Below are positions 1-6,864 of a DNA stretch of 8,757 bases, piece after piece. The notes beneath the pieces were generated by a model. The model ran no database searches and was not told the origin of the DNA. It saw nothing but the letters and a program-made list of their open reading frames with translations. This stretch comes from Aestuariimicrobium sp. p3-SID1156 (lineage in GTDB: Bacteria > Actinomycetota > Actinomycetes > Propionibacteriales > Propionibacteriaceae). The translations under genes and the position numbers were made by a program. The stretch is from the NCBI RefSeq assembly GCF_025144225.1, contig NZ_JALXXB010000018.1:1-8757 (forward strand), written 5' to 3'. Positions within the stretch are counted from its first letter, which is position 1; the number at the start of each line of letters is the position of its first letter.

Positions 1-489
1 AACAAGGCTGCCAAGCAGCGACTTGTCTCGCAGATGGAGTCGCTATCACACTCCAGCGACTTTCGGGCAGCGAAGGATCAGGCCCGAGCCCTGGATGCGC
101 AGTGGCGTGCCACAGGGCCATGCGCGAAGACGGACAATGACCAGCTCTGGCAGCAGTACAAGTCGGCGAAAGATCGTGTGTTCGAGGCGGCGAAGCGGGC
201 CGGCGAACAACGGCGAGCTGAGGCGCGCCAACGAGCACAAGACCGCGTGTGGCGCCTGGAGGAACAACTGCGCAACGTCGAGGCAGCGATCTACCGCGCC
301 AACGAGAGCTACTCACGAGCGCTCTCCGCTCGTTCGCCGTCTACGAGGAACCCCAACTGGATGACCATCGCCAACAATCAACTCGCGCGCCAGTCCGCAG
401 CCCGAGAGAAAGTCGCGTCGCTTGGACAGCGGAAGTCCGAGGTGATCCAGAAGCTGATGGATGCGCGGTCACGGCTGAATCAGTTCTGA
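1..489 (+). CDS. DUF349 domain protein, C-terminal part (5' end outside window)
   Basis: The reading frame is open from base 1 to the TGA at 487-489. The first ATG in the window is at 34, but the codons before it already belong to the domain, so I treat the gene as cut by the window edge. Counting from base 1, residues ~1-65 match the DUF349 pattern: a helix ending in a conserved Trp (the DAQWRATGP stretch), then an acidic DNDQLW segment and a helix resembling the family's 'FRAAxDxFF'. The rest is a highly charged, Arg/Glu/Gln-rich helical tail likely to form coiled coil, with no membrane segment or signal peptide, so it should be cytoplasmic. DUF349 occurs singly or in tandem in bacterial proteins and has no settled function; none is proposed. 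The gene is the only convincing plus-strand one here and converges on the DUF6112 gene. Its composition is mixed (42/60 G+C at 181-240, 36/60 at 361-420). I am confident of the coding call, less so of the gene's full extent. Confidence 0.8.
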   Translation, partial: NKAAKQRLVSQMESLSHSSDFRAAKDQARALDAQWRATGPCAKTDNDQLWQQYKSAKDRVFEAAKRAGEQRRAEARQRAQDRVWRLEEQLRNVEAAIYRANESYSRALSARSPSTRNPNWMTIANNQLARQSAAREKVASLGQRKSEVIQKLMDARSRLNQF

Positions 490-503
490 CTGGTCCGGAC
501 TTC

Positions 504-770
504 CTACAGCGTCTGGCCGAGGCTGAGCAGCCAGTTCATCCAGGCCACACCGCCTCCGGCAAGGACAGCAGCACCGACCGCAACCAGGACACCGACTCGG
601 CCCTTGCTGGCAGTCGCGTAGTTGCCGTGTGCCGCGGCGATGGCCCATGTGATCGCGGAGACGATGAGCATGAGGACGGCGACGATCAGGACGAATGTCA
701 GGAGCGCACCGGCCACGGTGCGGAGGTCTCCGATGCCGCTGAGTCCGTCGAAGTCGGGGAACACGTTCAT
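504..770 (-). CDS. DUF6112 family two-helix membrane protein of the transfer operon
   Basis: This 88-residue protein starts with ATG at 770 and ends with TAG at 504-506. The N-terminus is a short soluble segment (MNVFPDFDGLSGIGDL). Two hydrophobic helices follow at about residues 19-46 and 62-84, separated by a basic hinge (HGNYATASKGR). This pattern and wording match the DUF6112 proteins that sit in actinobacterial ICE and plasmid transfer operons, usually next to the cell-wall hydrolase and upstream of the VirB4-like ATPase. By size and topology it could be the VirB2/VirB3-like or TrbC-like small membrane component of the channel; that role is inference. The ribosome site is weak (GGTGA about 7 bases before the ATG). 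It is separated from the upstream 546-residue gene by 152 bases, unlike the near-zero spacing elsewhere in the operon. The transfer genes that normally follow are absent, because a convergent DUF349 gene begins 14 bases beyond the stop. Confidence 0.85.
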   Translation of the reverse strand: MNVFPDFDGLSGIGDLRTVAGALLTFVLIVAVLMLIVSAITWAIAAAHGNYATASKGRVGVLVAVGAAVLAGGGVAWMNWLLSLGQTL

Positions 771-922
771 CGCAGGTCACCGAGCCCGCCCGTGGCAGGA
801 GGTGGCGAACATGCTGGCGCGACTGGAGTAGTACATGTCGCAAAGGTGCGCTTGTCGAGTCTGGCGGGCTACAGCACGTCCGCGTAGCTGCGCTCTCGGT
901 GCCCGACTGGGCTCGGTGGCCC

Positions 923-2563
923 CTATGCGCGCCACCGTTCAGATGCGCGCAATGCCTCGTATGTATACAGGAATGGCGAAGGCACGCGCCGTCGTGCTGA
1001 CCACGCACGGACGGAGTTGATGGCTGTCATAGCTGTCAGAGTCGCCCCGGTCACCATGAGACCAGCTGGTGCCCCACCGAGCGGGTCTCCGACATCCATT
1101 GCCGCATGTAGTGCGGGAATGGCGCCGAGACCTGCCGCCACCGCGGTATCCCGAACACTCGCGCCAACTTCACTCACGACTGACCCCCGGATGTACGCTA
1201 GGCCGACGCGGCGATCGAGCTCCAGTGCACGCGAGATTTCCCTCGCGGCACTCTGGCACGAGATTTGGATGTCTCGGATCGCGTCCTGCAGGTCTTCAAA
1301 TGTTATGGCCGACGACAGAGGCGTTTGGATGTGCCTCCGCAGCGACTCAAGCTCGTCGCCGTGCTGATCCCGGAAGAAGCGGACCGCCGAAAGATCAGAT
1401 GTTTGAGGGACGGGCAACAGCCAAGTCACCGCCGCTGCTGCGGCAAGGGCATCGGTTGGCGCGCTGAGCGCCCGCCTCCTCTGCTCGCTCAGCATTAGGG
1501 CGCAATCATCGCGATCTGCTGCAACGTGCGTCGCGACAGTCAACATGATGTCATCGACCACAAACTTAGGACCGACAAGGGTTCCGGCATAGGGCCTATC
1601 ACGTCGCCCGGCCACCCACATCCCCGCGGATGACGCAAGGAAATGGAACACCCGGCCGTAAATCTTGCCGACCGCAATCGTGTCGAGCTCGGGAGGCAGG
1701 TTCCAGAGGTTTCCGGCGCTGAACTCTTGGTCGCTCTCCCACGGGCAGTCAATCCAACGTTGCTGCCGTTCACGTCGCCTACGCAATCGCTCAGTTGTGC
1801 CACGTAGAGTATTCAGCTCAGTCGCCGCATCGTTCACCTCGGAAACAATGCCCCGTATCTGTTCCTCGAGGTTCCGAATCTCGGACGCGCCCGGATGATC
1901 GTCGCTCCGCCTTGTTGCGTCGATCTGAGCACGAAGCTCGTCGAGAGTTCGGCAAACGTCACGGTAGTCCTGGGATGCGCGGTTCAGGTCCCTGCGTTGC
2001 TGCCATACCATGCGCACTTGTTTGACGAGCGGGTCGATTTCTTCCTGTCGAGCTAGCTTCGCTGCCTTGATGCTTGGACGCGCCACCGCCTTCATCGACT
2101 CCAAGCGGTCTTCCTCCAGGCGCATCTCGGCCTGGAGTTGCTTCAGAGCTTCTGCGACGCGAGCCTCATGGCTTTGCGCCTCCCGAATCATGTTCCCCAC
2201 CTCAGTGAGTTGTCCGAGCACATCCCGTCGGCGTCGATCAAAGCCTTCGGCCCGATCAGCCCATCGACCGATGTAGCTGTCCCTTTTCGGATCCATTCGC
2301 CGCGCGGTAGTGATCCAACTTGAGACTTGGGCTCGAAGCTCGTGCTCGATGTAGTCACCGTTCGCGAACGTGGCCGGCAGGCTCACCGGCTCGTAGAGAT
2401 CGCCCAGAAGGTTCTTGATACGACGCGAAGCCCGACCGTCGCGATCGTCCAAGTAGGGTTCGGGCGCAAACGTCGCGATCTTGTCCTGGTAGAGGATCGC
2501 GGGCACAAGCCAATCGTCGGGTGGCTCGATGTCTGGCGCCCAGAGCGCGACCGTCTCCCTCAT
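923..2563 (-). CDS. DUF6236-like protein with long internal coiled coil (probable cargo gene)
   Basis: A 546-residue protein starting at ATG 2563, with an AGGGTG ribosome site overlapping the upstream gene's stop region, and ending with TAG at 923-925. Residues 1-65 (ALWAPDIEPPDDWLVPAILYQDKIATFAPE) resemble the opening of DUF6236 proteins. Residues ~103-268 are dense in Arg, Glu, Gln and Leu and should form a long coiled coil. Residues ~282-400 (a 'LPPELDTIAVGKIYG' segment, then 'TWLLPVPQTSDLSAVRFFRDQHGDEL') and a C-terminal block with a hydrophobic Gly/Ala pair of segments (472-517) ending in SPFLYTYEALRA again fit DUF6236 layout. That match is from memory and unverified; the family has no known biochemical role. 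There is no signal peptide. The last hydrophobic stretch could be a hairpin membrane anchor or a buried helix. G+C is lower than in the neighbours (38, 33 and 38 of 60 at 1021, 1501 and 2101, against 43-46 of 60). The gene separates two genes normally close together, so I infer acquired cargo co-transcribed with the transfer operon. Confidence 0.75.
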   Translation of the reverse strand: MRETVALWAPDIEPPDDWLVPAILYQDKIATFAPEPYLDDRDGRASRRIKNLLGDLYEPVSLPATFANGDYIEHELRAQVSSWITTARRMDPKRDSYIGRWADRAEGFDRRRRDVLGQLTEVGNMIREAQSHEARVAEALKQLQAEMRLEEDRLESMKAVARPSIKAAKLARQEEIDPLVKQVRMVWQQRRDLNRASQDYRDVCRTLDELRAQIDATRRSDDHPGASEIRNLEEQIRGIVSEVNDAATELNTLRGTTERLRRRRERQQRWIDCPWESDQEFSAGNLWNLPPELDTIAVGKIYGRVFHFLASSAGMWVAGRRDRPYAGTLVGPKFVVDDIMLTVATHVAADRDDCALMLSEQRRRALSAPTDALAAAAAVTWLLPVPQTSDLSAVRFFRDQHGDELESLRRHIQTPLSSAITFEDLQDAIRDIQISCQSAAREISRALELDRRVGLAYIRGSVVSEVGASVRDTAVAAGLGAIPALHAAMDVGDPLGGAPAGLMVTGATLTAMTAINSVRAWSARRRVPSPFLYTYEALRASERWRA

Positions 2564-2572
2564 GACATCACC

Positions 2573-4243
2573 CTAGGTGCAAGGCAGTCCCGGTTCCTGA
2601 GGATCACAGACACCTCGGTTCAATCGCAATGCCTTCGTAACCTTGACCGTGACGTGGAGGTGGTCGTAGTGGCCTCCGGTGATGGAGGCGGGGTCGTGCA
2701 TGCCTCCGCCGTTGTAGGGTCGCCAGCCGTCGGCGTCGCGGGCGATGGACCAGATTTGGCCTTGCCAGATCAGGTACTCGACGCCGAGCACGTCGGCGTT
2801 GTCCTTCATCCAGTTGGTGACCCTCCAGCCGGCGTTGAGCTGGGCCGGGGTGGGTCGCTGGCCGATCCGGTTGCCGAAGGTGATGTCGCACGCGCGCCCG
2901 AGTGGATGCTCGGACTTGGTGCCGGGGCGCGGTGAGTAGCAGCCCCAGCCGGTGTCGGGGAACGCGGCGAGGGTCTGCTGATAGAGGTGCAGCATGCGGG
3001 CGGTGATCTTGCCCGAGCTGGTGGGATCGTCGACGAGCCGGTCCGGGTCTCCATCGACACCGGTCGGCGTGCCCGCCGTGGCGTTGTTGCAGGAGGCGGG
3101 TGATCCGCTGGTCGCCGTCGGCAGGTTCGCGGCCCCGTGCTCGTTGAGCCAGGCGGCGGCGTCGATGGCCTCGCCGTTCGTGCCGCCGGGCCGGACCTCG
3201 AAGTGCAGATGTGCGCCGGTGCTCATGCCAGAGGAGCCGACATCGCCGATGTGCTGCCCGGCGCTTACGCGGTCTCCGGGACGGACGTGGATGCCGCTCT
3301 GCCACATGTGCGCGTAGGCGGTCGCGACGGTCTTGCCGTCGATGGTGTGCTCGATGACGATGAGGCCGCCGTACCCGCCGGAGAACTCCGCGATGGTGAC
3401 GGTGCCGTCTGCGGCGGCGAGGATCGGTGTGCCGTCGGGTGCTGCGAAGTCGGTGCCGGTGTGCATCTTCCGTTCGCCGGTGATCGGGTGCACCCGCATC
3501 CCGAACGGCGAGGTCAGTACCCAGGTGCCTTCGGGTAGCGGGAAGACCACTCGGGACGACGAGACGGCCGGGCCACCAACGCCAACCGGAGCGCTGCCGC
3601 CGCTGGCGAGGGCGGCGAGGATGCTGTCGGCGACGGGCGCGTAGTTGCGGTAGCGGTCGGGGAACGCGGAGACTTCGACGGCTTGGGCGGCTTCGCCGCG
3701 GTCCATCTGTTGCCAGCCGGGGATGTCGAGCAGGCCACGCGGCGAGGGATAGTTCGGCCCGGTTGGCCCGCCGAAGAACGCCCGCACCTGATAGGTCGGG
3801 TCCATCAACTCGGCAACCGTGCCCCATCCCGATTGGGGGCGCATCTGGAACAGGCCGAGGGAGTCGTGGTCGCCGCCGTTGCCGTCGTTCGGGTAGTTCG
3901 CCGACTCGGGATAGGTGCCGGTGTTGGTGAGCATCCGCAGCGTGGACTCGGTGAGCGCGGCCATCAGCGCGATCTTGATTCCCGGCCGGCTCACGTCGGT
4001 GATGCCGTTGCCGACCGTGATGATCGTGGCCGCGTGCGTGAGCTGTCGGCGATTCAGCGTGAAGGTCTCACCGTTCGCGGTGGTGACGGTGAGCGAGTCC
4101 GGGATCGGGCCGAGGTTCACGCTCCCGGCAGGGGTGGCGCAGTAGGCGGCAGCGGGGTTCATCAGCACCCCGACCCCGAGGAGTGCTGCGGCGGGGGCGA
4201 AGAACAGCAGCGCCAGGGCTGCGATGGCGGCTTTGCGGAACAC
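2573..4243 (-). CDS. Three-domain cell-wall hydrolase: lysozyme-like, M23 peptidase, ARB-07466/M15-like
   Basis: This 556-residue secreted or membrane-anchored enzyme should open peptidoglycan for the conjugation channel. Residues 1-34 form a signal or anchor helix. Residues ~65-210 look like a lytic-transglycosylase/lysozyme-like domain, with Glu99 in MAALTEST as candidate catalytic acid and the SLGLFQMRP motif at 128-136. Residues ~235-355 are an M23 (LytM) metallopeptidase with its zinc ligands visible: H261 and D265 (HTGTD), H312 (AYAH) and H345/H347 (HLHFEV). Residues ~403-535 resemble the ARB-07466/M15-like C-terminal domain, with H446 and D453 (SEHPLGRACDI) and HYDHLH at 525-530. Linkers are Ser/Thr/Pro/Gly-rich. 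The start is GTG at 4243, chosen because AGAGGG lies 9 bases upstream, directly after the preceding gene's stop. VirB1-like hydrolases of this kind are standard in Gram-positive conjugation modules. The final ~22 residues are coded by AT-richer codons than the rest. The lysozyme-like assignment is less certain than the other two domains. Confidence 0.9.
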   Translation of the reverse strand: MFRKAAIAALALLFFAPAAALLGVGVLMNPAAAYCATPAGSVNLGPIPDSLTVTTANGETFTLNRRQLTHAATIITVGNGITDVSRPGIKIALMAALTESTLRMLTNTGTYPESANYPNDGNGGDHDSLGLFQMRPQSGWGTVAELMDPTYQVRAFFGGPTGPNYPSPRGLLDIPGWQQMDRGEAAQAVEVSAFPDRYRNYAPVADSILAALASGGSAPVGVGGPAVSSSRVVFPLPEGTWVLTSPFGMRVHPITGERKMHTGTDFAAPDGTPILAAADGTVTIAEFSGGYGGLIVIEHTIDGKTVATAYAHMWQSGIHVRPGDRVSAGQHIGDVGSSGMSTGAHLHFEVRPGGTNGEAIDAAAWLNEHGAANLPTATSGSPASCNNATAGTPTGVDGDPDRLVDDPTSSGKITARMLHLYQQTLAAFPDTGWGCYSPRPGTKSEHPLGRACDITFGNRIGQRPTPAQLNAGWRVTNWMKDNADVLGVEYLIWQGQIWSIARDADGWRPYNGGGMHDPASITGGHYDHLHVTVKVTKALRLNRGVCDPQEPGLPCT

Positions 4244-4256
4244 TACGACACCCTCT

Positions 4257-4913
4257 TCAGCGCAGCGGGTTGTCGAGCTGCGAGAGCCGCAGCAGGTGGC
4301 AGGTCGGGTAGGTCGGGGCGCAGACGACGAACACGGTGAACGCGACCGGATGCTCGCTGGTGACCGGTTGGCCGTTCCAGACCCCGGCTCGGTGGCGGGT
4401 GCCCTCGATCGTGACGGCCGTCGTTCCTACCGCGTCGGCCCACGCATTGGGGACGTACGCGGTGTCGATGGTGAGGTGCTGCCGGGTGGCGTACTGCCGC
4501 AGCTCGATCCAGGCGTCGCGGGTCGGCAGGTACGCGGCCACGTCGGAGGCCAGCCCGGCTTGCTCGTCCCCGGTGGGGTCACCGACCGTGAGGATCGCCG
4601 AGGTGTAGTCCAGCGGCCACAGCCCCGACGCCGTGTCCCACGCGAACAGAGTGGACGCGACACCTTGCGCGAAAGTCTCAGGATCGGCAGAACGCGGAAC
4701 CGCTGGAACCCGCGGCGGCCGAGGCGTGCTCGGAGCCACCGACGGCGGTGCCGTCGCGACCGGGCCGGGCTCCGAGTCGGGATCGGTGCTGGTGCGTGGG
4801 CCGGCGAGCAGTCCGTAGACGCCGACACTGGCGAGGAGCAGCAGGACGATGCCGGCGGCGATGAGGGCGACGAGTCGGCGGCGGTTCTGGGGATCGGTGG
4901 GTGCAGGGCTCAT
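4257..4913 (-). CDS. Single-pass membrane protein, possible VirB8/TcpC-like transfer channel subunit
   Basis: A 218-residue protein with a short basic cytoplasmic N-terminus (QNRRR), one hydrophobic helix at residues ~14-36, a Pro/Ser/Thr-rich linker (~40-75) and a C-terminal extracytoplasmic domain of about 140 residues with alternating strand-like segments (LTIDTAYVPNAW, TTAVTIEGTRHR, VAFTVFVVCAP). Two cysteines near the C-terminus could pair. This topology, and the position just before the cell-wall hydrolase, is what VirB8/TcpC-type subunits with an NTF2-like fold show in Gram-positive conjugation systems, but I see no diagnostic motif, so the function is inference. I chose ATG 4913 because the sequence from there gives a conventional membrane-protein N-terminus. 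A GTG at 4937 would add eight residues, and neither start has a convincing ribosome site. The ParB-like gene ends 36 bases upstream, and the hydrolase starts 13 bases beyond this gene's stop, so the three are probably co-transcribed. Confidence 0.8.
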   Translation of the reverse strand: MSPAPTDPQNRRRLVALIAAGIVLLLLASVGVYGLLAGPRTSTDPDSEPGPVATAPPSVAPSTPRPPRVPAVPRSADPETFAQGVASTLFAWDTASGLWPLDYTSAILTVGDPTGDEQAGLASDVAAYLPTRDAWIELRQYATRQHLTIDTAYVPNAWADAVGTTAVTIEGTRHRAGVWNGQPVTSEHPVAFTVFVVCAPTYPTCHLLRLSQLDNPLR

Positions 4914-4949
4914 GCCGAACAGGTGCGCACCCGCCACCGGGGTCTGTGG

Positions 4950-5948
4950 TCAGAGCGCGCGGAGTCGTGGCTGCTCCGCGGCGCCTTCGCGGGCGGCTCG
5001 GAGGGCGTCGGCGAACCGGACGGTGCCGGCGGCGGTCGCGAGGAAGCTCTCGAACTGCTCGTCGGTAAGCTCACCTGCGAGAGCGTCGGCGTCGTAGTGG
5101 GTCCACCAGTCGGCCAGCTCACCCCAGGTCTGGACGAACGCCCGGAGTGGGTAGCGGACAGGTTGCCCATCTCCGGTGACGAGTGGCAGCGGACGGGGTG
5201 GGGTGCGCTTGCCCTTCTTGATCGACTTCGCGCGGGCCACAGCTGCTTCGGCGCGGGCGTGCAGCTCTGCCTCGCGCCGCTCGCGCTCTGTGGTGCCGGC
5301 GTCGCGGATCGCTTGATAGATCGGATGCACCGGGTCACCGGCCTCGATCCGCTCCAGCCCAGCGGCAGCCTCGGCGCGCAACGCCTCGGGCTGGGTGAGG
5401 TTGTTGGCGATGTCTTCGAGGTAGCCGATCTTCTCCAACGTCGTGTGCGACGCCCCGCCGGGAATCATCGCCGCCGCCTGCTCCCGCGCATCCCCGAGCG
5501 CGCTCGACGGTCCCGCAAATTTTGCGGGACCGTCGTTTCCCGGCTGGTTCTCGCTGCTGAACTGGGTCGCGGACTTCCGGCGGGCAGCGTCCTCGGCCAT
5601 GACCTGCTTGATCTCGCGGTAGAGGCCGGCGGCTTCGAGCTGGGTGTAGGGCTTGTGGAGCATGTTGTCGTCCTGCTCGGCGAGGAGCTGCCCGAGCCGG
5701 TCGGACAGGCCACTGCGAACCCACACGTTCACGGTGCGCCAGCCGAGCTTCTTGATCGCGGCCAGCCGTCTCGCCCCGCACACGAGCACGCCGTCGATGG
5801 TGATCGTGAGAGGTTGCAGCAGGCCGTCGCGGTCGATAGATGCCGCGAGGGCGTCGATGTCGCCGAGGTCGGCGCGGTGCCGGGTGCCGACGAGGATCGA
5901 ATCGACGGTGCGGTCGAGCTGGATGCTGCCGATCTGTGGTTCGGTCAC
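4950..5948 (-). CDS. ParB-like nuclease/partition domain protein
   Basis: A 332-residue protein. Residues ~8-75 are a ParB/Srx N-terminal domain: the opening QLDRTVDSILVG, then ALAASIDRDGLLQPLTI, and the CGARRLAAIKKLGW box at 57-70, which corresponds to the G-E-R-R CTP-binding motif of ParB but with Ala in place of Glu. Residues ~95-185 are helical and end in a helix-turn-helix-like stretch (ASHTTLEKIGYLEDI, 166-180). The C-terminal part is charged and ends in a small helical domain with conserved-looking Trp residues (TWGELADWW). Proteins of this type are common in actinobacterial ICEs and may act in element maintenance, DNA processing or transcription control. Whether this one partitions DNA or cuts it cannot be told from sequence. 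No parA ATPase gene is in the window. The start is GTG 5948, whose last two bases are shared with the upstream gene's TGA (GTGA overlap). A perfect palindrome lies within codons 138-148. Confidence 0.85.
   Translation of the reverse strand: MTEPQIGSIQLDRTVDSILVGTRHRADLGDIDALAASIDRDGLLQPLTITIDGVLVCGARRLAAIKKLGWRTVNVWVRSGLSDRLGQLLAEQDDNMLHKPYTQLEAAGLYREIKQVMAEDAARRKSATQFSSENQPGNDGPAKFAGPSSALGDAREQAAAMIPGGASHTTLEKIGYLEDIANNLTQPEALRAEAAAGLERIEAGDPVHPIYQAIRDAGTTERERREAELHARAEAAVARAKSIKKGKRTPPRPLPLVTGDGQPVRYPLRAFVQTWGELADWWTHYDADALAGELTDEQFESFLATAAGTVRFADALRAAREGAAEQPRLRAL
5505..5535. repeat. 31-bp perfect palindrome inside the parB-like gene
   Basis: The left arm CGACGGTCCCGCAAA (5505-5519) and right arm TTTGCGGGACCGTCG (5521-5535) are exact reverse complements over 15 bp, with a single T at 5520 between them. 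The site encodes the GPAKFAGP stretch (residues 140-147) at the end of a flexible segment of the ParB-like protein. It could be a binding site for a dimeric protein, a cruciform or replication structure, or an element that inserted in frame. The sequence does not match the chromosomal parS consensus (TGTTTCACGTGAAACA). Confidence 0.85.
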
Positions 5949-6835
5949 GACGACTCACCGCCTCCACCGCTCGGCGCGGCCAGTCCGAGCGCGAGGATCA
6001 GATCGTCGTCGCGGAGCAGCAGGTCGAGGGTCTCGCCCAGCAGCAGCCGGAGCAGGATGCCGCGGCCACTGCTGGTGGCCACGTAGGCCGGGTGCGGGTT
6101 CCCGAGCAGCGCTTTCAGTAGTGCGGCCCAGGAGCGGCGCGGGAGATCGAGCAGTGCCCGCGCATGCCGATCGCGGCGCAGCGTCTCGTAGGCGGACTGG
6201 CGGGTGCCGGCCTTCATCAACGCCCCGCAGACGTGCTCGACCGCAGCCCGTGCCGTGTCGGTCGGCCAGTCGAGCAGGCACAGCATCGCGATGGCGTCCT
6301 CGGCCGCCGACCCGGCGGACATGCACGCCTGCGCCGACCCGAGGCTCTCGCGCCGCTCCGGTTCGAGGTCGCTGGGACGCAGGTCGGTGGTGTGGAACGC
6401 GGGATGGTAGTCGGCCAGCGCGGTGTCGCGTTCGGAGAACCGTTCAGGGTCGTGGAACGCCGAGACGTGCGCACGGCGGGCCTGGTGCACCGAGCACAGC
6501 AGCCCCTGGGCACGTTCCTCGTAGACGCAGGTGATCCGCACGGCGTGGGTGATGATCGCCCACGGATCGTTGGCCTCGCGGGTCGAGCGGCACTGCATCG
6601 CGTCGAACGCCGCCGTGACCGCTTCCCAGGTGTCGAGCTTGTGCTTCCTCGCGAGAGCACGGTACTTGTCGGCGGCGAACTCCATCAGGTCACGGGCCAC
6701 CGGGTCGTGAACCCAGGCATCCTCACCGCCCTCGGCAAGACGATGGAGCAGGGCGCGCAGACCCTCGCCGGTGGTGAAGTCCTCAGCCCCGAAGGCCGTC
6801 GCGTGTTCGGTGCTGGTGCGGGTTGGTGTGGTCAT
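5945..6835 (-). CDS. Conserved-type helical protein of unknown function in the transfer operon
   Basis: A 296-residue soluble protein, almost entirely predicted helix, with no signal peptide or membrane segment. Residues ~45-120 (DLMEFAADKYRALARKHKLD, then DPWAIITHAVRITCVYEERAQGLL) have the spacing of aromatic and charged residues seen in sigma-70 region-2-like folds. This is only a resemblance; no promoter-recognition motif is evident. A second helical part (~185-275) carries AIAMLCLLDWPTDTARAAVEHVCGAL and a Leu-rich stretch near the C-terminus (GILLRLLLGETLDLLL). I do not assign a function. The start is ATG 6835 because AGGAGGTG lies 8 bases upstream. An in-frame GTG at 6913 would extend the protein by 26 residues of Arg/Cys-rich sequence that looks non-coding. 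The gene follows a 93-base gap, the largest in the backbone part of the operon, and its ribosome site lies in a hairpin, so its expression may be set separately. It overlaps the parB-like gene by 4 bases. Confidence 0.8.
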   Translation of the reverse strand: MTTPTRTSTEHATAFGAEDFTTGEGLRALLHRLAEGGEDAWVHDPVARDLMEFAADKYRALARKHKLDTWEAVTAAFDAMQCRSTREANDPWAIITHAVRITCVYEERAQGLLCSVHQARRAHVSAFHDPERFSERDTALADYHPAFHTTDLRPSDLEPERRESLGSAQACMSAGSAAEDAIAMLCLLDWPTDTARAAVEHVCGALMKAGTRQSAYETLRRDRHARALLDLPRRSWAALLKALLGNPHPAYVATSSGRGILLRLLLGETLDLLLRDDDLILALGLAAPSGGGGESS

Positions 6836-6842
6836 GGTGTCG

Positions 6843-6864
6843 GCACCTCCTGACAGGCAGGTGC
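6843..6864 (-). promoter_or_regulatory. Hairpin burying the ribosome-binding site of the 296-residue gene
   Basis: On the mRNA, GCACCT pairs with AGGTGC and, after one bulged G, CCT pairs with AGG around a GTC loop. The 3' arm AGGAGGTGC contains the whole Shine-Dalgarno sequence, 8 bases before the ATG at 6835. Nine base pairs with mostly G-C content could hold translation off until a ribosome, protein or other RNA opens it. The same inverted repeat could instead be a DNA operator. Pairing was done by eye; no folding energy was computed. Confidence 0.5.

Noticed and set aside
771..922. Short minus-strand frame (about 18 codons) and a 4-bp GCCC/GGGC hairpin in the gap before DUF6112.
   Set aside because: The frame has no convincing ribosome site, and the stem is too short, with no T-run, to call a terminator.
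469..1008. A 179-codon minus-strand frame spanning the DUF6112 gene and the 771-922 gap.
   Set aside because: It is His/Arg-rich, overlaps the recognised DUF6112 frame and the end of the 546-residue gene, and resembles no family.
4135..4150. Possible lipoprotein cysteine after the hydrolase signal helix (AAYC).
   Set aside because: The residues before Cys35 do not fit the lipobox L-[AS]-[AG]-C, so a plain signal or anchor helix is more likely.
5505..5535. Palindrome as an intrinsic terminator.
   Set aside because: It is inside a coding region, has essentially no loop, and has no T-run after either arm.
4224..6086. A 620-codon plus-strand open frame antisense to the membrane protein and parB-like genes.
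   Set aside because: It is the mirror of GC-rich coding sequence, its translation is low-complexity Arg/Gly/Val-rich, and the opposite strand carries recognisable domains throughout.
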